Source of the DNA: JBBATK01 sp046052705 | Lineage (GTDB): Bacteria > Bacteroidota > Ignavibacteria > Kapaibacteriales > NICIL-2 | DNA: 14,186 nt | Reading direction: 5' to 3' | NCBI GenBank assembly: GCA_046052705.1 | Contig: JBJOLU010000228.1 | Span: 1 to 14,186 of the forward strand | Notes under the pieces: generated by a model | Told to the model about the DNA's origin: nothing | Databases searched by the model: none | What the model saw: the letters and a program-made list of their open reading frames with translations, nothing else | Shown: positions 6,716 through 12,519 of the stretch, in pieces | Position numbering within the stretch: the first letter of the stretch is position 1 | Layout: the number at the start of each line of letters is the position of its first letter | Position numbers and translations under genes: made by a program

Positions 6716-8338
6716 TTATTTGCGATATGCAAAGACTACACCGAGCACAACACCAACGATGGTGGCAAGTTGGGCAGTGATAGAAAGAGCTGTTTTGAAA
6801 ATGTCCACAAACTTTACGTCCGACTGTTCGGGAACCAGAATGTTATCTCCGGGATCCATGCGGGCCGAGTAATCGATGGCTCTATGCAATTCACCGGAAA
6901 CTTTTTGTATCAGCACTTCATCTTCGTCGGCACGAAGCCCGAAGCCGCCCGCGCTCTTCACGTAATCAAGATAGGTGCTTGAACTTCGGAAGGGAACACG
7001 GCCCGGCTTGATGACGCGGCCTATAAGAGTAACATAGTTCGTAGACCGCGGCACATACACCGAATCCATGTTTACGAGAAGAGGATTGGCGTCTGCACCC
7101 GACGCAGTAAAGATCTTTTCAAAGTCAACGGACACCAAACCCATGTTCTCCGAGGTCTTCGTGCGATAGTAGCGCGTTTCGTACTCGTTCATGTTTTCCG
7201 GTTTCATTTTGCTCAATCGATCGAGCTCTCGGTCGTACCAGGTAAAGTCTTTTCTGCGGAAGAGCAAACCCGTCTCGGGCTGAGCGTCTTCGGTATATCC
7301 ACCTGCTCGTGTGATTAAGTCGGAGAGTCGGTCGGTTTTGGGATTGATGCTGTAGCTTCCAGGGTGTGCAACACCGCCGGCTATAGCCACTTCGTTCTTT
7401 TTGAACACACCGGTCTTTTCGCGAACGTAAATCTTGTCCCCCAGTTTGATGGGGATGTTGCCCGCTCCCGAGCCTATATCTACGATAACAGAGAAGGTGC
7501 GAATACCGGATTCCTCAAACCGCGAAACTTCCACCGAGTCCAGAAGGCCTACAACGGTTGTGCCTTGAGCAAATGACAGGTACGACAGCAACGAATCACC
7601 GGGCATGTATTCGTACAGACCCGGCTGCTTGACACTGCCGGATACCGAAACGCATTCCTCGTCCGTGATGTAGGGAACGTTGATTTTATCACCGCAGAAT
7701 ACATAGGGATTGGCCGAATCCAATCCGTCCGTGAAGTACCGCAATAAATCCACCTTGATCACAGCGCTGTCTCTGATAATTGTAACTCGTCGCGTAGATG
7801 CGTTGTACATCAGCCCGCCTGCGCGATCCAATACCTCCGACACGCGATCCGTTGAACTTGCACTTACCACAATGGGCTTGCGAACCGCTCCATAAATGGA
7901 AACTTTGAACTGCTTGATTTTTTTTAGGATAACATCCACTGTCTGGGTTCTGTACACTCGCTGTACGGCCGCGGATATCTTCTTCTGACCATCGAGTAAC
8001 GTACAACCGCGAACATCAATCGCCGGTACAGCTGGTACGAGCACTTTAAAGTCGGGCGAGACGTGAATGTCATACGATGCCGGTTGCGGCCCTGTTACGG
8101 CCACTGTCAGTACATCATTGGGTCCTAAAAAGTACGAGGCAGGATCCACTGCCTTCTCCACTATGTTCTGCGTTTCTTCTGCTATACGAAAAGCGTTTTT
8201 AGCTCCCACAGTATCATAACCATTAGGTGCAATCGTGAGCTTTGGTAAGCGTATGAAATTGCCGGGTTGAGCTACCAAGGCAGGAAGAAACGAAACGAAA
8301 ACCGCAAGAGCGGTAAGGGTTAACCTATAGGTTTTGAT
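6716..8338 (-). CDS. Wza-like outer-membrane polysaccharide export protein with SLBB domains; ATC start proposed
   Basis: This is a secreted polysaccharide export protein of the Wza/OPX family. The first ordinary start in frame is TTG at 8278, but that would cut through a clear signal peptide. Reading from an ATC at 8338 gives MKTYRLTLTALAVFVSFLPA then LVAQ, with likely cleavage after Ala23, and GGAG lies 7 bases before the ATC. I therefore annotate the ATC start (540 residues), with less certainty than the gene itself. Domains in order: Poly_export at about 68-140 (FLGPNDVLTVAV), then four SLBB-like repeats near 145-175 (VSIYGAVRKP), 229-260 (VSVSGSVKQPG), 315-350 (VAIAGGVAHPG) and 434-470 (VTLIGRVIKPG). 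A C-terminal hydrophobic helix lies at about 515-537. No lipobox Cys is present, unlike E. coli Wza. The Wzz-like gene follows after 8 bases; no glycosyltransferases or Wzx/Wzy are in view. Confidence 0.88.
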   Translation of the reverse strand: MKTYRLTLTALAVFVSFLPALVAQPGNFIRLPKLTIAPNGYDTVGAKNAFRIAEETQNIVEKAVDPASYFLGPNDVLTVAVTGPQPASYDIHVSPDFKVLVPAVPAIDVRGCTLLDGQKKISAAVQRVYRTQTVDVILKKIKQFKVSIYGAVRKPIVVSASSTDRVSEVLDRAGGLMYNASTRRVTIIRDSAVIKVDLLRYFTDGLDSANPYVFCGDKINVPYITDEECVSVSGSVKQPGLYEYMPGDSLLSYLSFAQGTTVVGLLDSVEVSRFEESGIRTFSVIVDIGSGAGNIPIKLGDKIYVREKTGVFKKNEVAIAGGVAHPGSYSINPKTDRLSDLITRAGGYTEDAQPETGLLFRRKDFTWYDRELDRLSKMKPENMNEYETRYYRTKTSENMGLVSVDFEKIFTASGADANPLLVNMDSVYVPRSTNYVTLIGRVIKPGRVPFRSSSTYLDYVKSAGGFGLRADEDEVLIQKVSGELHRAIDYSARMDPGDNILVPEQSDVKFVDIFKTALSITAQLATIVGVVLGVVFAYRK

Positions 8339-8469
8339 AGGAGCTCTCCGGAGAATGATCGGTGGCTTAACTGTACGTCGGCGAAAATAATCAATTTTGC
8401 TAATGATATGGCTGTTGGCCGCACATGGTCCTAGCGCTTCGAAGTTGGCTGTTTTTCTTTGCTTTCACT
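8339..8469. other. Divergent spacer between the Wza-like gene and the monophosphatase
   Basis: This 131-base region must hold promoters for both flanking genes. It includes the proposed Wza-like ribosome binding site (GGAG read on the minus strand), which lies inside the perfect 10-base palindrome TCTCCGGAGA (8345-8354). A CAATTTTG at 8392-8399 on the plus strand matches the TAnnTTTG box with one mismatch, but I see no paired upstream element. Nothing else is evident. Confidence 0.45.
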
Positions 8470-9276
8470 ATGCTTACCAATACACCCGATCTTTCTTCCC
8501 CCCTTGAGTTATGCGCAACAGCCCGTGCCGCTGCAGTTCTGGCCGGGGAAATTCTTCGGGATGGGTTTTCGCAGGTCAAAGTAATCAGCACCAAAGGCGG
8601 CGTGCACAACCTTGTTACACAGTTTGATGTGGCCTCGGAGAATGCTATCATTGAGCATATACGAGCGCAATACCCCGGTGCTTCGTTTCTTGCAGAGGAG
8701 AGCGGCGGCAGCGAGGCGCCGTCGGGTCTGCGATGGATTATCGATCCCCTGGACGGCACCGTGAACTTTGCTCACGGAGTTCCGCTGTTTTGCGTGAGCA
8801 TAGCTGCAGAAGTAGACGGCATAGTGCAGGCAGGAGTGGTGTACCAGCCCTTGCTGGACGAAATGTTCACTGCCGTGCGTGGGCATGGAGCGTGGTGTAA
8901 CGATGTTCCTATTGCCGTAAGCGCGCAGTCAAGGCTGGAGGAGTCCTTTATCGTAACCGGCTTCCCGTATAACGTGGACGAAAATGCTCCCGGCACATTA
9001 GAGTACTTTTCTCGATTTGTGCATATGGGTGTGCCGGTGCGGCGATTGGGTTCGGCTGCAATAGATCTTGCCTACGTTGCCTGCGGTAGATTTGATGCCT
9101 TCTGGGAAAGTGCCCTTAAGCCCTGGGATGTGGCAGCGGGAATGCTACTGGTGCACGAGGCGGGGGGCAAGGTAACACAGTATTCAGGTCATGATTTCGA
9201 TTTGCGATCACAAACCATACTGGCAACCAATTCTTCAATCCATGATTCGTTTGTGGAGTTTCTTGCAAAGGTGTAG
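8470..9276 (+). CDS. suhB: Inositol-1-monophosphatase family protein (SuhB-like)
   Basis: This is a Mg2+-dependent sugar phosphatase of the inositol monophosphatase family, cytoplasmic, 268 residues with the chosen ATG, which is the family's usual length. An ATG 15 codons upstream (8425) would add a hydrophobic stretch that does not align with the family, so I prefer 8470. Metal-binding motifs are intact: LAEESGG with Glu77, WIIDPLDGTVNFAHG (89-103; Asp92, Asp95, Gly96, Thr97) and KPWDVAAGMLLVHEAGG (217-233; Trp219-Asp220). Known relatives act on inositol-1-phosphate, fructose-1,6-bisphosphate, histidinol phosphate or PAP, and E. coli SuhB also works in rRNA transcription; the substrate here cannot be settled. 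It is the first of three plus-strand genes; the 103-base gap to dapF carries tandem repeats. Confidence 0.93.
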   Translation: MLTNTPDLSSPLELCATARAAAVLAGEILRDGFSQVKVISTKGGVHNLVTQFDVASENAIIEHIRAQYPGASFLAEESGGSEAPSGLRWIIDPLDGTVNFAHGVPLFCVSIAAEVDGIVQAGVVYQPLLDEMFTAVRGHGAWCNDVPIAVSAQSRLEESFIVTGFPYNVDENAPGTLEYFSRFVHMGVPVRRLGSAAIDLAYVACGRFDAFWESALKPWDVAAGMLLVHEAGGKVTQYSGHDFDLRSQTILATNSSIHDSFVEFLAKV

Positions 9277-9287
9277 GGCATTGATTT

Positions 9288-9307
9288 CATCAAGACCCAT
9301 CAAGACC
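9288..9307. repeat. Tandem decamer CATCAAGACC x 2
   Basis: Two perfect adjacent copies of CATCAAGACC lie directly after the suhB stop codon. They are unrelated in sequence to the next decamer array 13 bases downstream. Two copies alone could be chance, but the neighbouring array of the same period makes that less likely. Confidence 0.75.
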
Positions 9308-9320
9308 GTATTGTATTTCA

Positions 9321-9350
9321 GATCGTGCTCAATCGTACTCAATCGTACTC
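9321..9350. repeat. Tandem decamer AATCGTACTC, three copies
   Basis: GATCGTGCTC (9321-9330) is followed by two perfect copies of AATCGTACTC (9331-9340, 9341-9350). A further related decamer, ACCGTACTCC, appears at 9361-9370 in the same 10-base register after one unrelated decamer. The array ends 30 bases before the dapF start codon, so it lies in the dapF leader. Confidence 0.88.
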
Positions 9351-9379
9351 CGCTTTTACCACCGTACTCCTTCCGATTT

Positions 9380-10306
9380 ATGACATCACTTCATGGTACA
9401 TACATGTCCGGAGCAGGGAACCTGTTCACCGTGATTGATGATCGCGCCGGAGTGTACAGTCATGAGCTCATATCACGAATGTGCCCGTTGTTGGTAAGGC
9501 CCACAAAAGCACAGGCAGACGCAACCGAAGGCGTGCTTGTGCTGCGCAGTGTGCATTACAACGAGACAGCTACATTAACGGCTTCAGTAACGGCTTCGGT
9601 AAAGGCTTCGGTAAAGGCTATAGTAACTGTAGACTTTTACAATCCGGATGGATCGTCCTCGATGATGTGTGGCAATGGCGGCCGTTGCGCCCTGAGGTTT
9701 GCACGGCAGGTAGGTGCATTAGATGCCAATGTGAATTCCGGAATCTTGCGCATGGCAAATACAGATTTCCCGTTTACACTTAGCGATACTGATGTGACAT
9801 TGCAATTCCCGCCTCCGCAAACCGTTTTGCAAAACGTAGAGATACCGCTACCGGAAGGAGTGGTGAATGGCGCGTATGTGGATGTAGGCTCGGATCATGT
9901 GATGATAGAGAAGCACGAGTGGGAGAGGGTATTCGGGAAGTTCAGTGCAGAGATGTTCACGGTTCTGGCTCCAAGCATTCGTTCGCATTCTATGTTCGCC
10001 CGCGGTGCGAACGTGAGCGTGTACGAGCGTGTGGGCATTTCCACAATTCAGCTATGGACCTTCGAGCGCGGTGTGGAGGCCATAACGCGCGCATGCGGCA
10101 CGGGAGCCTTGGCAGTAAGTGTGATCAATGCACTGCAATCGAATACCGGCATTGAAACGTGGACCTGTATTCCGCCCGGCGGAGAGCAGTTAACATGCGT
10201 AGTGCAGCGAGATGCGCAGAAGAACATCTTGGCCCTATTTCTACAAGGCCCTGCAGTGATTCTTGCTGAGGCCGACATTGTATTCGACAAGGCAGAGTTT
10301 GCTTGA
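9380..10306 (+). CDS. dapF: Diaminopimelate epimerase
   Basis: This enzyme converts LL- to meso-diaminopimelate for peptidoglycan and lysine synthesis in the cytoplasm. The two catalytic cysteines are present: Cys97 in MCGNGGRC and Cys239 in ACGTGA. SGAGNLF (10-16) carries the N-terminal substrate Asn, NPDGS (88-92) follows, and RGANVSVY (208-215) and FERGVE (228-233) are recognisable. At 308 residues it is longer than the usual 270-280. Part of the excess is a 12-base tandem repeat encoding Ala-Ser-Val-Thr/Lys units at about residues 68-83, just before FYNPDGS. GSDH stands where many enzymes have GNPH, and FERGVEAITRACGTG lacks the usual Glu before Thr. The ATG at 9380 gives the normal N-terminus; a second ATG nine codons on would start at MSGAGN. 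Longer upstream readings run into suhB. Confidence 0.93.
   Translation: MTSLHGTYMSGAGNLFTVIDDRAGVYSHELISRMCPLLVRPTKAQADATEGVLVLRSVHYNETATLTASVTASVKASVKAIVTVDFYNPDGSSSMMCGNGGRCALRFARQVGALDANVNSGILRMANTDFPFTLSDTDVTLQFPPPQTVLQNVEIPLPEGVVNGAYVDVGSDHVMIEKHEWERVFGKFSAEMFTVLAPSIRSHSMFARGANVSVYERVGISTIQLWTFERGVEAITRACGTGALAVSVINALQSNTGIETWTCIPPGGEQLTCVVQRDAQKNILALFLQGPAVILAEADIVFDKAEFA
9580..9627 (+). repeat. In-frame 12-bp tandem repeat inside dapF, four units
   Basis: Four successive 12-mers: GGCTTCAGTAAC, GGCTTCGGTAAA, GGCTTCGGTAAA and GGCTATAGTAAC. The middle two are identical. They encode repeated Ala-Ser-Val-Thr/Lys tetrapeptides in the dapF frame, so copy-number change would add or remove four residues without a frameshift. 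The repeat lies where DapF has a beta strand leading to the NxDGS and CGNG motifs. Confidence 0.92.
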
Positions 10307-10391
10307 AGGTAGTGCGGGTATGCTGTGGCTTGACACTGCGTGTTCGGCTGAGCCATTGATATTTCGATAACCAATATTGTGAAGTGGTGTT

Positions 10392-11573
10392 ATGAATCTT
10401 GCATCCATGCTTCGTACAGAGGCTGAAAACAAAGCCCAAACTGTTATCGCTCACCGGCGGCATTTACATGCGCACCCTGAGCTTTCGTTTCAGGAAGAGC
10501 AAACCTGCGCCTATATCACGGCGCAATTGGACAGCATGGGTGTGCGATACCGTCGCGTAGCCGGCACCGGTGTGGTAGCACACATCGGCAGTGGTTCGCG
10601 CTGTGTGGCGTTGCGGGCGGATATCGATGCCTTGCCCATACACGAGGAAACGGGATTGCCCTTTGCCTCTACCGTTCCGGGAGTGATGCATGCCTGCGGC
10701 CACGACGCACACACCGCAATGCTGCTGGGAGTTGCACAGATACTTAAAGGTATGGAGCAGCAGATTCCCGGTGTGGTTAAACTACTTTTTCAACCGGGCG
10801 AAGAAAAATCTCCCGGGGGAGCGTCGCTTATGATTGCCGACGGCGCATTGACTGATCCCGTTCCGGAGGTAATCTTCGGCCAGCATGTTAATCCCGATGC
10901 CGATGCAGGAGTAGCAGAGTTTGTGTCCGGCCCCATGATGGCCAGCGCCGATGAACTATACTGGACTCTTCGTGGATTTGGTGCTCATGCCGCGCAACCT
11001 CACAAGGGTAAAGATCCCATCGTAGCCGCAGCAGAGCTGATCTCTCATCTTCAAACACTTGTTACGCGCAGCCGCAATCCGCTGGATGCCGGTGTGATTT
11101 CCGTGACCTCCATTCACGGCGGTTCCGCAACCAACATCATTCCCGATGTGGTGGAACTGAAGGGTACGTTGAGGTCTTTCAACGAGCAATGGCGCCGGGA
11201 TACTCTTGCACGGCTGGAAGAGCATAGCCGCGTTTTGTGTTCCTTGCATGGAGTGGAGACCGAGTTCACGGCGGTGATCGGGTACCCGCCGCTTATCAAC
11301 GATGCTCAAGCCACTGAGTTCGCTCGCGCCTGCGCAACTGATGCACTGGGCGCCCAAAGCGTTGGAGATTTTGAACCCAAGATGTGGGCAGAAGATTTTT
11401 CTTTTTACGGACAATCAATACCCGCAGCCTTTTGGATGCTAGGCGTGCGCCGGCCCGGTGCAGGCACAGTGCCCGGTCTGCATAATGCGCGCTTCGTGCC
11501 GGACGAATCGGCGTTTGCTGCGGGTACGAGCATGCTTGCGCACGTGGCCTTGAAATGGCTGGGAGTGTCCTAA
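10392..11573 (+). CDS. M20 family amidohydrolase (N-acyl-amino acid / hippurate hydrolase type)
   Basis: This is a metal-dependent amidohydrolase of the M20D branch, 393 residues, cytoplasmic (no signal peptide seen). Family members remove acyl groups from N-acyl amino acids, hippurate or N-acetyl-diaminopimelate. Motifs: RRHLHAHPELSFQE (22-35), LRADIDALP (74-82), HACGHDAHTAM (100-110; metal ligands Cys102 and His104), LLFQPGEEKSPGGA (131-144; Glu137-Glu138), GQHVNP (163-168; His165), GFGAHAAQPHKGKDP (195-209) in the dimerisation domain, and AEDFSFY then LHNARF (His364). All predicted active-site residues are present. It lies 85 bases after dapF on the same strand. That neighbour makes an N-acetyl-diaminopimelate deacetylase role conceivable, but the wider family is promiscuous and this remains a guess. 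Confidence 0.92.
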   Translation: MNLASMLRTEAENKAQTVIAHRRHLHAHPELSFQEEQTCAYITAQLDSMGVRYRRVAGTGVVAHIGSGSRCVALRADIDALPIHEETGLPFASTVPGVMHACGHDAHTAMLLGVAQILKGMEQQIPGVVKLLFQPGEEKSPGGASLMIADGALTDPVPEVIFGQHVNPDADAGVAEFVSGPMMASADELYWTLRGFGAHAAQPHKGKDPIVAAAELISHLQTLVTRSRNPLDAGVISVTSIHGGSATNIIPDVVELKGTLRSFNEQWRRDTLARLEEHSRVLCSLHGVETEFTAVIGYPPLINDAQATEFARACATDALGAQSVGDFEPKMWAEDFSFYGQSIPAAFWMLGVRRPGAGTVPGLHNARFVPDESAFAAGTSMLAHVALKWLGVS

Positions 11574-11724
11574 ATCGGATTGGGAGTGAGGGGTAAGGTC
11601 AACTTGTTGCAACGCAACGCAGCGCGACTCAACTCGACGCAACGCAACTCAGCGCAACTAACTGTTCGCTGCATCAATGGTGACTGTTTGTGGCGGTTAC
11701 AGTAAAGACCACACACATTCGCTT
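11574..11724. other. Convergent spacer between the M20 hydrolase and the RNA methyltransferase
   Basis: This 151-base spacer lies between two converging genes. It holds a pentamer array (11601-11665). I see no GC-rich hairpin followed by a T run on either strand, so no intrinsic terminator can be called. The remaining bases show no gene. Confidence 0.55.
11601..11665. repeat. Degenerate pentamer array (AACGC/AACTC/AGCGC)
   Basis: About thirteen consecutive 5-base units follow the loose consensus RRCKC, for example AACGC AACGC AGCGC GACTC AACTC GACGC. A higher-order period of 30 bases is visible: 11611-11625 and 11641-11655 differ at one base in fifteen. The array lies in a spacer between convergent genes and therefore is not in any gene's leader. 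Confidence 0.85.
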
Positions 11725-12519
11725 TCAATCAACGCCATGCTGCATGGCATACCGGGAACACAGCACCGACGTTGCGGTCGCAACATTTAGCGAGGGCACG
11801 CTGCTATGCATGGGTATGTGGCAAACATGCGTGCATTCAGCAAGAACGGATTCACTGATGCCCGCTCCTTCCGAACCCACAACGAGCACAGTTCTGCGGG
11901 CAAAGTCCTTTGTGTATAAAGAGTCGGAAGTCGGCGTGTATTCGGCGCCCACAATTTCTGCTCCCGATTGCTTGTGAAGCTGGCGTAAGAGTGTGGGCAA
12001 GTGTTCCGTGCGATGTATAGCCATACCGAAGACCGTGCCCATGGATACACGGACTGCTCGCCGCATCAACGGAGTTACGGTGGCGGAATCGATAATCATG
12101 CTTCGCCAGCCAAATGCTCGAGCCACACGAACTAGCGCGCCCACGTTTTCGCTATCGCTAAGTCCGTTCAGTGCCAAGCAGGGAAAGCTGATGTCGGACT
12201 CGTCCACGAAGGGCATTGGCTCTGCGGTACACATTATTCCTTGATGCATGGCAAAGCCAACGATGTTGGTCATGAGCGAACGATCGGCGATCATGATATC
12301 GTCGTCGCCTACGCCATTGGCAGCAAAGAACTCACGGTTAGACTCGATATAATGCATCTCCGCAAATAGGCCGTGGATGCGGCATCCGGACTGCACTGCA
12401 GCACGCACCACCTTTTCGCCTTCGGCAATACAGAGCGGTGGATTGAGCTTGTTCGGTCCATCCTTTAGCGAACGGAAAATCTGTACCCGAGGGTCGTTGA
12501 TATCGGTAATGGTGATCAT
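11725..12519 (-). CDS. SpoU/TrmH family RNA 2'-O-methyltransferase
   Basis: This is a SAM-dependent RNA ribose methyltransferase with the trefoil-knot (SPOUT) fold, 264 residues. The N-terminal part (about 28-100) resembles the substrate-binding domain (CIAEGEKVVRAAVQSG). The catalytic domain shows motif 1 NVGALVRVARAFG (125-137, Asn125 and Arg131), RRAVRVSMGTVFG (153-165), motif 2 VVGSEGAGISESVL (213-226) and motif 3 HIPMHSSVPSLNVATATSV (234-252). The exact RNA target (tRNA or 23S rRNA position) cannot be told. The chosen start overlaps the stop of the upstream FAD gene as ATGA (12516-12519), the usual form for translational coupling; a start seven codons earlier would overlap by 25 bases and is less likely. 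The two genes form an operon. Confidence 0.92.
   Translation of the reverse strand: MITITDINDPRVQIFRSLKDGPNKLNPPLCIAEGEKVVRAAVQSGCRIHGLFAEMHYIESNREFFAANGVGDDDIMIADRSLMTNIVGFAMHQGIMCTAEPMPFVDESDISFPCLALNGLSDSENVGALVRVARAFGWRSMIIDSATVTPLMRRAVRVSMGTVFGMAIHRTEHLPTLLRQLHKQSGAEIVGAEYTPTSDSLYTKDFARRTVLVVGSEGAGISESVLAECTHVCHIPMHSSVPSLNVATATSVLCSRYAMQHGVD

Larger units (their letters stand above)
9277..9379. other. suhB-dapF spacer
   Basis: This 103-base spacer consists largely of two different decamer repeats (9288-9307 and 9321-9350). I see no terminator, no ribosome binding site before the dapF ATG and no clear promoter. Confidence 0.55.

Noticed and set aside
8425..8469. Earlier ATG for the monophosphatase adding a hydrophobic 15-residue leader
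   Set aside because: The extension is not part of the family fold and this is a cytoplasmic enzyme; the start at 8470 gives the normal length. A leader cannot be fully excluded.
9191..9379. Upstream extension of dapF into suhB
   Set aside because: It would overlap the end of suhB and run through the decamer repeats; the family N-terminus begins near 9380.
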